Shown piece by piece: positions 41,431-51,108 of a stretch of DNA of 64,000 nucleotides. A program made the position numbers and the translations under genes. How positions within the stretch are numbered: position 1 is the stretch's first letter; the number at the start of each line of letters is the position of its first letter. Origin of the DNA: Emiliania huxleyi CCMP1516 (lineage: Eukaryota; Haptophyta; Isochrysidales; Noelaerhabdaceae); the NCBI RefSeq assembly GCF_000372725.1, contig NW_005195508.1, positions 318,372 to 382,371 of the forward strand, written 5' to 3'. The notes under the pieces were generated by a model that saw only the letters and a list, made by a program, of their open reading frames with translations, had not been told where the DNA came from and did no database searches.

Positions 41431-44076
41431 TCAGCATGCGTTCGCCTCTTCCCACTCCCGGATCTGCCGGCGCAGCGTGTGGTTGGGGGCTAGGAAGCTT
41501 TGCACGAGCGCCTCGCCCGTCATCGGGCTCGTCGACTTGGTCGCGAGCCAGCGCTCGATCGCCGACCGCTCGTACGAATGCCCGTCCGCCGCCATCACCG
41601 GGTCGCTCATGAGCTCGGTCGTGATCGGGCAGATGAAGTCGGCCGGCGGCTCCTCCTCCCTCGGAGCCGGCGCCTCTGCAGCCGAGGACGGCCCTTGCGC
41701 CTCCACCGCCCGCCGCCCCTCCTCCAGCCTCGCGCTCTCCTCGAGCGCCGCCGCCAGCTTCGCCGCAAGCTCCGCCGCCACCGCCTCCCCCGCCGCCTCC
41801 TCCGCCGGCGCCTCGGTCTCTTGCGACGGCCCAGCGCCGCCCCCGCCGCCCTGCTTCTTCTGCAGGAAGCACGAGGGCAGCTCGGACAGCGGGGGGTTGC
41901 GGTCGCTGCTGCTGCTACTTCTGTCGCTGCTCCAGTGCGGTGCAAGCACCAAAGTCGACCTGCGCTTTCCCGGCGGTGCAAGCTCCACGAACGACAAGCG
42001 CCCCTCCGACGGCAGGGCCACGCCTTGCTGCTGGCCCGTCGGCCCTCTCCTTTGCCGCACGGATAACCGCCCTTTGCTGACCTGCTCCGCACCTGCCAAT
42101 CTGGTCCGCAGCTCTGGCTTGCGCCGAAACGGCGGCTTGCGAATGCTCCAGTGGAAGGTGTAGTCGAGGCTGTCGCGAGGGCGGCAGCAGAGGACGGCGG
42201 CGAGGTGGGCTCGCAAGATGCGGCTGAAGGGGAAGTAGAAGAGGGCCAAGATAGGGAAGACCAAGAAGATGATCCGGTCACGTGGATTCTCGTCTGTCAT
42301 CAGCTTGTCGGCGTCCCTCACCCAACAGCCCTTTTGCTCCTCATCATACTCCTCGAGCTTCTTGCGCAGGGAGAGGTACATGCCGCACACCTCCTCGCGA
42401 TCAGCCCGGCCGATGAAGCGCGTCGACTCGGCCTCGAAGAGCGCCTCCATTTGCCGCACGCTTGGCAGCCGCCCACGCGCCACCGGCACACGGCCGACGC
42501 CGAGCTCGTACGCGTGCCCGCCCCCTTCCGTCATCAGCAGCGCGCACGCCGTCTCAGACGTGCACCATCCCGAACGGCATTTGGCACCGGCGTAAGGGAT
42601 CAGGTCGAGGCGGTCAGCTGGTGGCGCGCCGTCGTAGATCTCATTCAGCTCGCGCTCCAAATGGAGCGGGATCCGCCGGTGCTGCAGAACGAGGACGCGC
42701 GGGCTGGCGTAGGCGTTGCTCATCACGCCGAACCCCTCCTCGAACAGATCCGACTCCGCGGTGGTACGTTTCGCGCCCGTTATCGGGTCGTGCTGCGGTA
42801 CCGCGGCAAAGTCCCACATCAGGGCGGGCCGATCCTCTACGTGGCGGCCCTCCCGGTAATACGAGAGGACCTCGTCAAGGTGGAAGCGGCTGCCGTCTGG
42901 CTGGTCGCCGCCGCCCTTGGACGAATTGAAGGGGCCCTGCCACTTGTAGGAGAGCGCAGCGACCTTCTCTTCGGCCAGCAGGCGGGCCGCGTCGGCCGGG
43001 GCCCAAAACGCCTCTTCCGGCAGGTCCTGCTGCCGCAGTAGCACCCAGTCCGTTGGGCGCTCCAACAGCCAGGCGACGCGCAGCAGCCGGAGGGAGCCGT
43101 CGGCGAGGCGCTGGGGTAGGTCGGCCTCGATGGCGGCGATGCGAGCGCGCAGTCTCTTGCGAAGGTGGAGGTGGTTCAGAGGTGGGGGGATGAAGAGAAA
43201 TATGCTCGAGACAATGAGGACTGTCGGGTCGTAGTCGCACTGCTCCGGAACAAGCCACGAGAAGCCCAGCGGGGAGGCGACGAGGATGGCGAAGCTGCCG
43301 AGGGCAAGAGTGAGCAGATAGAGCGCGAGGAAGCGCTTGGGCTGCGATGCCGTGGGCAAGAGTAAGGCCAAAAGTCCAAGGACGGCGGCCATAAAAGTGG
43401 CGACCAAGCCAAAAGGGACCCACTTCTCCGCTGCATCGCAATCGGCCGGTGGCAGCGGCGGGGGCAGCTCGGGGGGCGGCGGCAGCGGGGCGCGCCCCGG
43501 TGGCCACGGCGGCGGTGCGGGCGGTGCGGGCGGTGCGGGCGGAGCGGGCGGAGCGGACGGGGCGAGAACGGCCAGTGTCAGATCGTTCTCCGTCCAGGAG
43601 CCGTCGCAGAACACCCGCCAGGTAGCCGTGCCGAGCGGCGGCGAGGAGGAGTCGTCCGAGCCGATGGCGGCCATGTAACTACATACCCCCTCGCCATCCA
43701 GGTCGTTGGAGGCGGTAGTGCGTGGCTGATCAGTGTCCACGCCCCAGATCGCTCCGAACCCGTTGCCATTGCAATCAGGGTCCCAGTAGAGATAGTGCGA
43801 CGCTGAGGCGTCGCGGAAGTACGGCGCCCCTGAGAAGGTGTAGCCGACCGCGACATACTCGACGTTGTCGAGGATAGAGCTTCGCGAAGCGCAACCTCCG
43901 GTGACCATGAGCGGCGGCGGGAGTGGCGGAGGCGGCGCTGTCGCTCGCGGCAGAAACGTGACTAGGAGCGCGGCGGTCGAGCCGCCCGTGCTGAGTACCG
44001 CGAGGAACGCGAAGAAGATGCTGAGCAGGTGGAGGCGGCCGGTGACGACGGCCGGAGAAACGTTGAGCTTCAGCAT
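41431..44076 (-). CDS. Multi-pass membrane protein with HET-like cytosolic domain and C-terminal U-box (putative E3 ligase)
   Basis: 881 residues from ATG 44076, single exon. Order: signal-anchor TM (about 14-42), extracellular part with Cys and aromatic residues (VEYVAVGYTFSGAPYFRDAS, YWDPDCNGNGFGAIWG), APPAPPAPP proline spacer (175-210), three TMs (about 219-241, 248-270, 285-300), a cytosolic domain (about 365-520: VAALSYKWQGPF, HLDEVLSYYREGR, ALMWDFAAVPQHDP, GFGVMSNAYASPRVLVLQ, YAGAKCRSGWCTSETACALL) with the ordered (A)LSY.W ... W.D...(P)Q ... M...Y ... R.WC..E pattern of HET-like domains, another TM (about 601-622), a coiled/charged region, and a U-box (FICPITTELMSDPVMAADGH, SYERSAIERWLATKSTSPMT, NHTLRRQIREW). 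U-boxes recruit E2 enzymes for ubiquitin transfer. The receptor role is inference. Upstream ATG at 44313 lies in a dispersed repeat and was rejected. Confidence 0.8.
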   Translation of the reverse strand: MLKLNVSPAVVTGRLHLLSIFFAFLAVLSTGGSTAALLVTFLPRATAPPPPLPPPLMVTGGCASRSSILDNVEYVAVGYTFSGAPYFRDASASHYLYWDPDCNGNGFGAIWGVDTDQPRTTASNDLDGEGVCSYMAAIGSDDSSSPPLGTATWRVFCDGSWTENDLTLAVLAPSAPPAPPAPPAPPAPPPWPPGRAPLPPPPELPPPLPPADCDAAEKWVPFGLVATFMAAVLGLLALLLPTASQPKRFLALYLLTLALGSFAILVASPLGFSWLVPEQCDYDPTVLIVSSIFLFIPPPLNHLHLRKRLRARIAAIEADLPQRLADGSLRLLRVAWLLERPTDWVLLRQQDLPEEAFWAPADAARLLAEEKVAALSYKWQGPFNSSKGGGDQPDGSRFHLDEVLSYYREGRHVEDRPALMWDFAAVPQHDPITGAKRTTAESDLFEEGFGVMSNAYASPRVLVLQHRRIPLHLERELNEIYDGAPPADRLDLIPYAGAKCRSGWCTSETACALLMTEGGGHAYELGVGRVPVARGRLPSVRQMEALFEAESTRFIGRADREEVCGMYLSLRKKLEEYDEEQKGCWVRDADKLMTDENPRDRIIFLVFPILALFYFPFSRILRAHLAAVLCCRPRDSLDYTFHWSIRKPPFRRKPELRTRLAGAEQVSKGRLSVRQRRGPTGQQQGVALPSEGRLSFVELAPPGKRRSTLVLAPHWSSDRSSSSSDRNPPLSELPSCFLQKKQGGGGGAGPSQETEAPAEEAAGEAVAAELAAKLAAALEESARLEEGRRAVEAQGPSSAAEAPAPREEEPPADFICPITTELMSDPVMAADGHSYERSAIERWLATKSTSPMTGEALVQSFLAPNHTLRRQIREWEEANAC

Positions 44077-44209
44077 CGCTGCTTTCAGGCGGTTTGCTTC
44101 CAGGCTGGACGGGGTACAGGTACAGGAGTGGGACGCCTCGGTCCCCACGTCGGCGAATCGGTCGGCGATGCGCTTGTGTTTTCGATTATTGGGGTGCAAG
44201 GCTACAGCG

Positions 44210-44345
44210 TGCCAAGCTGCAGAAACGAGCTTTTGGTGGCTATAAGCATAGGCGTGCGCGCGGAGTGCGCTGGTGCTACCCGGACACACGCGCGGAGCGC
44301 GCAAGCTAGACACACGCGCGGAGCGCGCCGGCTAGATACCGCGGA
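44210..44345 (+). repeat. Related copy of the TIR-element end
   Basis: CCAAGCTGCAGAAACGAGCTTTTGG, then CGCGGAG-CGCG motifs, closely matching 11647-11830 in the same orientation. It lies immediately upstream of the U-box gene; no right-hand partner found, so a solo end or truncated element. Confidence 0.8.
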
Positions 44346-44610
44346 GCAAGAGCAAATCAACACAACCCTTCGAATGCTGACGCCGCAAGTCGTTGCCGCC
44401 GAGTGCCAAAGTGCGCCTGGATTGCTCAGCAGCACAAGCATCCACGGAGCCAGCGAGCGCCGAGCGACATTGCCTTGACTGAGCCGGACCGGGACATGTC
44501 GGCGGCGGCAAACTTGAAATGGTGCCGATAGATAGCACCCCGGATCCTGCTGAACAAGCTTCTCTTGTAGCTCGATCGGTCACACCGCCATCGCCGTCGG
44601 GGAGAGGGGG

Positions 44611-44760
44611 GACGACACTGCTTCGGCAGCGTGCACCTCGATCCTGTACCGTGTTTGTTATGACCCCCCCCCGATGAACACACCAGAGAGGGAGGGCGAG
44701 ACGATCGAGGGGTCCCGTACCACGCGGAATCGACCCTATCCAGTGCTCAAGTGCTCAAGA
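44611..44760 (+). repeat. Shared upstream repeat, copy 3
   Basis: GACGACACTGCTTCGGCAGC through a C-tract, GATGAACACACCAGAGAGGG and GGGGTCCCGTACCAC, ending with CCAGTGCTCAAGTGCTCAAG. Lies 370 bp upstream of the KH-like gene, same orientation. Confidence 0.9.
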
Positions 44761-45127
44761 CGTGCTCTCGACAGCTAAGGGCTAAGTAAGACGCACTCAT
44801 TGTTGCAATGTCATTGTACATTGAGGCAGGAAAGCTCGCCGAGGAGTCGAGGGCTCCCGACCACGCCGGACCCAGCCAGGATAAGGCACGCTTGCCTTAC
44901 TTAATTAAACTGCCAGGAAGAATGGCGAGAGAACGGCGGGAGAATATCTCGCAAATGAACAGCGAAGGGCGCATTGAAAAACGATAAAACAAATCTTCGA
45001 CCCGCGTTGTTCATGGTTAGGCACCCTCGCACAACACCCCACCACCACAGGAAACAACTTCCCTGAAAGCTGCCGCCGAACCAGTTCCCGCGTATATTCG
45101 CTCGCCCGCGCGTTCCCCCACACGGAG

Positions 45128-46878
45128 ATGCGAGAGGACGACCAATCCTCGCTCCGTGCGGAGCTTGACCGCGAGAGGCGAGCGCGAGAGGCCCTCGAGA
45201 AACGCGTGTGCTACTTGGAGGGTGTCGTCCGCACGCTCCTGGCTGAGCGGGCGCACGAGCCGCCTCCAACACTGCCGCTGCCTGAGCCGACTCCATCGGC
45301 AGTGCCCGAGCCTCTGTCAACGTCGCCGGAGCACGAGCCTTGGTCGCCGGAGCTCCCCGCCGGTGCTGCGAGCGGCGCTCCACCGCTGTCAAAGCCTGCA
45401 CCGCTGACGACACGACTGGACAGAGTGTGCAGCGAGCTATTGAGCCGCGGTATCGAGGTCACTCCAAAGGGAATCATCCCCAGGGCAGCTGCTGCACTGA
45501 AGGCGCTCGGACTTGCCGACATCACCGCCCAGGGCCTCCGTGTACAGGCACAAGTCGAGCTGCTGGAGAAGCATCTGTTCCCCGACGACGCCGGGGCGCC
45601 GGCGGCAGAGGCGCAAGCAGCGGCGAGCGAGGCTGCGAGGTGGCAGCAGGAGAATGCGGAGGCGGCGGCGAGAGAAGCGGCGAGAGCGGCTGCAGCAGAG
45701 GAAGCGAGGCAGTTGGCGGCGCGGCGGGCGGCGGTGCAGGAGACGGAGGCAACCGCAAAGGCAGCGCAGGCGGAGCTGGCCGAGCAGATGAGAGCGCGTA
45801 TGGCGGAGGCGAGGGAGGCGGAGGCGAGGGAGAGGGCGGCGAGGGAGGAGAGGAGAGAGCTGGAAGCAGCTCAAGTTCGAGTCGAGGCTCAGCTGGCGGC
45901 GATGAGCATGGCCGGTTCGGAGGACGCCGCGATGAGCATGGCGCCGGGGACCGCCGCGGCAGGGGCCGACCGGGGCACGACGGAGCGAGAAGCGGCGGCG
46001 GCGGCAGAAGACAGCTGGCAGGTGGTGGCTAGGCCCAGTCGCGCGAGCACGACGTTCGCTATACACAAGAGCTGCGTCACGTCGCTGCTGTCATCGCGGG
46101 GCGAGATGATCCGGAATATCATGACACGGACGGGCCTCAAGATGCACGTTGAGACGTCGGAGGAGGAGGCTCGGCGTCTGGAAGGGGGGAGGACGGTGAC
46201 GAGGAGGTGGGACGGGTCGGTGGCGCAGCACGAGCGGCTGCTCGAGGTCTATGGAGGAGGGGCGGCGGCGGTGGAGGCCGAGACTGTGATGCGGGAGCTG
46301 TTGATGGCCACGCCGGACTACGCCCCGACGTCACTGCGCCGCTTGGGTGGTGACGGCTCCGACGAGGGCTCCGGCGCAGCGGCGTCGTCTACTTTCCACG
46401 CGCCCGCGGCTGGCGGAGGAGGGCGCGGCGGAGGCGGAGGAGGGCGCGGCGGCGACGGAGGAGGCGGTGGACGCGGTGGACGCGGTGGAAGAGGCGGCGG
46501 TGGCGGCGGCGGTGGACGCGGCGGCGCCGGCGATGCTTTTGAGGAACTCCAGGTGGCAATGCTCACTGGGCCGGCGGCGGCTTCCCCACCTGCGAGCGTC
46601 ACGGTCGCCGGAGTGGACGCACTGCGCGCATACCACGACAAACTGGTCGCCCGCGCAGCCGAGGCTGCAGAGACGCTAACGGCTAAGCCAGGCACCACAT
46701 AGGCGAGGATTGCAACCGTAGGTGCAGCGGGTCAAGGCTGTGCGCAAGCTCTGTCCCCAAAACGAGGCGCTCTATGTGAGTCTCGTCAACCAGATTAAGC
46801 TCGGGCGCGACCCTGCGCGGCACAAGGCGGAAACGCTCGCACATTTCCTCGACCTCTGCGGAGTGACGCTGACGGGGT
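45128..46878 (+). CDS. KH-like RNA-binding candidate with coiled coil and glycine/arginine-rich tail
   Basis: From ATG 45128: coiled-coil start (SLRAELDRERRAREALEKRV, CYLEGVVRTLL), a proline/serine linker, VCSELLSRGIEVTPKGIIPR, an Ala/Glu/Arg coiled coil (about 160-260), then a KH-like segment FAIHKSCVTSLLSSRGEMIR, NIMTRTGLKMHVET and a closing helix AAVEAETVMRELLMATP. In KH domains this order surrounds the GxxG loop; here the loop reads SSRGE, so the match is imperfect. Then a GRGGGGGGRGGDGGGGGRGG-type RGG tail. The first exon may end before the stop at 46700, since a further in-frame exon after CCGTAG (46720-46878) reads VQRVKAVRKLCPQNEALYVS, LVNQIKLGRDPARHKAETLA, HFLDLCGVTLTG-stop. Function unknown; RNA binding is inference. 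Confidence 0.55.
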
Positions 46879-47127
46879 AGGAGCTCACGGAGTAAGAAAC
46901 GGAGTAGGATGTGATTCCGTCACGCTCCTGCTCTAGCTGTCTAGTGAGTTTCACGCTGTGTGTAGAGTGCCGGCTGTGGACTGGCACAGCTGAGTCGTGT
47001 TGACTGTTGTCGTCAGTGGAGAGTCGCACGATCTACGGCTTTATCAGCGAGATCCCCCCGAGATAATTTTCCGCCGAGATTCCCCCGAGAAGTGCTGGGC
47101 TCCGTTCAGCAATTCAGCAACGTACTT

Positions 47128-48376
47128 TCAAACGATCTGTCTCACGCACGATTTTGATGAGAGAGCAGCGCAAGTCAATCTTTCTCCTCTCTCCTCGTCG
47201 AGCCACACCACTCCGTGCTCGCGCCTGCCCTCGAAGCAGTCCCGTCCATGCAGCGCCTGGTACGAGTCCAGCAGCACGACCTCGCCCGTCGCCATCGGCA
47301 CCCGCACCACGTGCCTCCCCACCGCCTCGTCGACAGCCTCGAGCAGCGCCGGCTCGAGGGGAGAAAGGTCGCCGTAAAAGACGTCCACGCCCTCGAAGGT
47401 GCCGCCCGCCGCGCCGCCGCCCGCCCGCCGCCGCTGCAGGTACGCCGACTGCGAGTGCAGGCTGCTGAAGAAGGTTGGCGCGCCGCTGGCCGGGTGTCGG
47501 TTGACAGGCGCCTTCGGCTGCTCGAGGATCTGCAGCGTCCGCTCGTCGGCGGAGAAGGCGACTGCCAGATCGAGCGGCACCTGTTCACAGCTAGAGGTGT
47601 GAAGAGACGCTGTTCACAGCTAGGCGACTCGAAGTGATGAAGAGGAGGATAAAACACTAACTGCTGATAATGTCAATAGAGATGATAGAATAGTAGTAAT
47701 ACTGATCGAGCGCCTTGGCCGAGAGGATAGCGCCCACGACGCGCAGCGCCGCTCCGCGCAGCGCCGCGAGGAGGGAGGGCGGCAGCGGCAAGTCCGCGAG
47801 CCATCCGAAGGGGATCGACGCCACCCGCACTGAGAGCAGCCTCTCTCGCAGGGTGGCCAGCACTCCGGCAGGCAGGGTGGCCAGCACCGCCCGCCCGTCC
47901 GCGAGCAGAAAGTCGCCTCCACCGAGCTTCGCGGGCTGGAAGCACGCAAAGGCGGCGAAGGGAGCCGCCAGCTTGTACGTCACGTCGTTGTGCAGCCCTA
48001 TGAAGGTCTTGGAGAGGGACTCGGCGTTGACCGCCTCGTACACTCCGTCCGGCGCGGAGAGGAGGGAGCGGACGCCGACGCTCGCCAAAGGGTCGGCGCA
48101 GGGAACCAGAGGCAGCGCGCTACAAAAGTCGCGCAAGCCTGCCGAGGTGGCAGGGAGGCGGAAGCCCTTGAAGTGAAGCGCGCCGTGCTCGCCGAGCTCA
48201 TCCATGAGCCACTCCCGGTTCCGCTCGAGCCACTCGCGCTCAGCAGTCGGCGACAGCGAAGGAGGCGCGGTGACGACAGCGAGGAAGTCGCGTGGAGCCG
48301 CGGGCGTCAGCTCGCCGAGCGCGTCCCACCGGGTGGGAGGGCAGGGAAGCAGGCCGAGGAGCGGTGCGAGGAGCAT
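47128..48376 (-). CDS. TauD/TfdA-like Fe(II)/2-oxoglutarate dioxygenase
   Basis: From ATG 48376: MLLAPLLGLLPCPPTRWDAL, EWLMDELGEHGALHFKGFRL (typical alpha-KG dioxygenase N-terminal beta strand), FIGLHNDVTYKLAAPFAAFA holding the HxD iron ligands (H-N-D), LGGGDFLLADGRAVLATLPA, then after an intron VPLDLAVAFSADERTLQILE and GEVVLLDSYQALHGRDCFEG, RREHGVVWL with the distal His (ALHGRD) and the 2-oxoglutarate-binding Arg. Stop 47128. Substrate cannot be read; the family hydroxylates small molecules. The intron (about 47585-47710) contains a duplicated CTAGCTGTGAACAG at its end. Convergent with the KH-like gene. Confidence 0.8.
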
Positions 48377-48510
48377 CCGCGGCCGAGCCTGGCGAGGTAC
48401 TTCCAGCCTGCTGTGGGAACAGCTGACGCAGTCTCGCCGAGGCTCGCCCCAGCACTCGGGTTGACTCGGCCAGACAATGTGCTGTGAATGGTTGCCGTGA
48501 ATTTTCTTCT

Positions 48511-48620
48511 TGAGCACTTGAGCACTGGATTGGGTCGATTTCGCATGGTACGGGACCCCTCGATCGTCTCGCCCTCCCTCACTGGTGTGTTCATTGGGGG
48601 GGGGGGGGTCATAACAAACA
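48511..48620 (-). repeat. Shared upstream repeat, copy 4
   Basis: Reverse complement matches 44648-44760 over about 110 bp with few differences. Ends about 135 bp upstream of the dioxygenase ATG, in the gene's orientation. Confidence 0.9.
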
Positions 48621-49132
48621 CGCGACACAAAAACGGTCCGCCGTAATAAAGAAATAGACCGGACAGAGAGCGAGTCGTTTGTGTGTCCGTTGGTATGTAG
48701 TACACGTTTATTGCGGGCTCGCCCGTACGACAAGAGCATCTCCGTCAGCTCCCTCTCTTGTCCGAAGAGCGACATTGTTAGCGTTGGCATGCAGCTCTCC
48801 ATCATATGCGCGCGTGAGGATTGCATCGACATAAAGCGTTCCTAGCAGAGGCCGGTGGGCGCACCCGCGTAGAAGGGGGGGGGGGGGCGCACAACGCGCA
48901 AAATAACAGGGAGCGAGCGAACACCAACATCACGCACACCAAGCCAAGCCTCCTCGTATGCGACGGAGCAGGTCTGCGCGGTGGTCCATACGTGTGTTGT
49001 TCGCAAGATGATGCCATTGATGCTGTCCGACTGTTCCACGGTGGATGTGCTTGACGTAGGTGCCGTTCAAGTTGAACCCATGCACCTTATGAACTGCGCG
49101 CCGATTCTCGGTTGACAATGTCGGAGAGCGAC
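48621..49132. other. Intergenic
   Basis: No gene recognised; contains a G-tract (48878-48890). Confidence 0.4.
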
Positions 49133-49337
49133 CGTGCCTCGTTCGCCGCTTATGATGTAGAGTTTGTTGTAGAGATTTCACGTTGTAGAACGCCTCTACA
49201 TCGCTCTACAGGCGACTCACATCGTCACGCGGCGGATGTAGAGCTCTACAGCTCTACAGCGCTCCAGAGCGCTCTACATCTCTACATACAGCTCTACAGC
49301 GCTCTACACTCTACATCCTCTACACCCTCCCTCAGAA
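49133..49337 (-). repeat. TGTAGAG-rich dispersed repeat, copy 2
   Basis: Reverse-oriented relative of 21573-21758, sharing GATGTAGAGTTTGTTGTAGA and AGATTTCACGTTGTAGA with it. Confidence 0.85.
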
Positions 49338-49579
49338 CCCAAGGTGATAGAGGGGAAAAAGATCGATTGCGCTCTTGCCGATCCGCACCTACCTAGGCTC
49401 TTGGGTGGCGCGCCCCCCCCAGCTCTTCACAACGAACCTGGCCCCAGGGCTGGTACCCTACATCGACGGAGATCAAACCGCCGGGTCCCGGTGCTCTGAG
49501 GTCGGGGCGGCAGGCGGACCTCTCTGTCGGAAGCGACGCAGACCGACCCCTCCTCCCACAGTTGGCCAGCTCCTGACCC

Positions 49580-50485
49580 ATGCCGGTCAGGACCTCGACG
49601 GCTGTGGCCGTCGCCGCCGCCGCCGCCGCCGCCGCCGTTATCCTCCTCCTCGGGCGGCGACGGCGCCTGCAACCACGCATCGCCTACATCAACACCGAGG
49701 ATGCTGACAAGTGGAATGATCAGCTACGAATATTCGCCGGCGCGCTGCGCCTCCCGCCTGCGGCCTTTCAAAGGTTCGACGCGTACAAGGGCGAGTTCCC
49801 GACCCGCGCGGAGCTCGAGTCGGGCAAGTACAATGGCGTGCTGATTACGGGCAGCCACTATTCCGCGGTCGACCCGCAGCAGCAGCACTGGCTCGAGGGC
49901 CTCTTCGAGTGCATCCGAGCGTGCGCTGCGCTGCCGCGGGTGCGCCTGGTCGGCTGCTGCTTTGGCTGCCAGGCCGTCGCGGTCGCCCTCGGGGGCGAGG
50001 TCGGCTCCAACCCGGACGGCAGCTTCACCTTTGGCGCAGAGACGATCGACGTCGACGCGGCTGCCCTCGCCGGCCTGTTCCCGCCGCAGGAGCGTGCGAG
50101 CGTGGAGGCGCTCCTGTCGCCGCTGCCGCCAGCGGGCGGCGCTGGCGAGGGCGGCCCGGCCTCCCTCCGGCTGCTGCAGAGCCACGGCGAGCAGGTGCTG
50201 CGCATGCCGGCGGGCTCGCTCCTGCTCGGCTGCTCGCCGACCGCGCGGCACGAGCTCTTCGTCTGCGGCCGCCACCGCAATGCGCTCTGCTGCCAGGCGC
50301 ACCCGGAGTTCGACGTGGCGCTCCTCCGCGAGCGCATCGAGCCGGCGCTGCGCGACAAGGGGCGGATGACGCCGCTCGAGCTGCAGGCGAGCGCAGCGGG
50401 CATGGCGGCCGGCGGAGCGGAGGCGCTCCGCTCGGAGGTGGGGCGCGAGCTGTACAGGAGGTGGCTGACGGGACGGCACAGCTGA
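49580..50485 (+). CDS. Class I glutamine amidotransferase-like protein with N-terminal membrane anchor
   Basis: 301 residues, single exon, ATG 49580. N-terminal hydrophobic segment (STAVAVAAAAAAAAVILLLG) followed by RRRR suggests a membrane anchor. The GATase1 fold shows YNGVLITGSHYSAVDP (oxyanion strand), VRLVGCCFGCQAVAVALGGE with the nucleophile motif GxCxGxQ (C127), and ALCCQAHPEFDVALL with the catalytic His and Glu. Such stand-alone class I amidotransferases include gamma-glutamyl peptidase-type enzymes of plants (glutathione-conjugate processing), a possible role here by analogy only. Confidence 0.85.
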   Translation: MPVRTSTAVAVAAAAAAAAVILLLGRRRRLQPRIAYINTEDADKWNDQLRIFAGALRLPPAAFQRFDAYKGEFPTRAELESGKYNGVLITGSHYSAVDPQQQHWLEGLFECIRACAALPRVRLVGCCFGCQAVAVALGGEVGSNPDGSFTFGAETIDVDAAALAGLFPPQERASVEALLSPLPPAGGAGEGGPASLRLLQSHGEQVLRMPAGSLLLGCSPTARHELFVCGRHRNALCCQAHPEFDVALLRERIEPALRDKGRMTPLELQASAAGMAAGGAEALRSEVGRELYRRWLTGRHS

Positions 50486-50488
50486 GGA

Positions 50489-51108
50489 GTGCGGCCCGGA
50501 CGCGTGCTCCGTCAAAGCGCTGCGCACCGTCTGCCCGACGGAGGCGCTGCCTGCGCGTCCGACGCCGGTGGGCGACGAGTTCTTTTGCATCGCCGAGTCG
50601 ATGGCGCCGCTCGCAGAGGCGCTCGCGGAGGTCAAGGCGGCGACAGCGCAGGCGCAGGGCGACGGCGGGCACCATCTGCGCGGGTCGAGCTCGAGCGCGG
50701 CGACAGTCTGACGTGACTCCTTTCCGGCTGGAGGGGTATGGGCTTCCGGCGCTCGCGGCGCCGGGCCGCTGGTGCCAGACCGCCATCATCCCGCGGGCGA
50801 ACGTGTACGGCGAGACCGACAGGGCGCGGCGGGATATTGCGCTTGTGCTGGCGATCGCTCTCACGGGCATCGTCCTCAGGGTGCTGCTGCTGCTCGGCGC
50901 GCTGTGGTTCGTCCGCTTTGCGCACAAGTCGCTCTGCCGCGAGCGGCGGCAGCTCGACGAGAAGCGTGTGCGCGCCGAGGTCGACTCGATGCACGAGATG
51001 GGTCGTCCCTGCCGAGCTGTTTGCCTCCTTCTCCTTGTTGCCGATGCACGAGACGCTGCGGGACGGCACGGCTGCCACCCGCTCTTCACAGTCAACACGC
51101 TCGCATAG
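50489..51108 (+). CDS. Possible membrane protein, gene model incomplete
   Basis: Two coding-looking stretches lie in neighbouring frames: ECGPDACSVKALRTVCPTEA, GDEFFCIAESMAPLAEALAE (50489-50710) and VTPFRLEGYGLPALAAPGRW, CQTAIIPRANVYGETDRA with a strong TM, IALVLAIALTGIVLRVLLLL, GALWFV (50711-50950) and a basic tail. A short intron or sequence error near 50690 probably joins them. It starts right after the amidotransferase stop, on the same strand. No family recognised. Confidence 0.35.

Noticed and set aside
44076-44313. 79-residue N-terminal extension of the U-box protein
   Set aside because: Encoded by a dispersed repeat also present at 11.6 kb; the ATG at 44076 directly precedes a signal-anchor helix.
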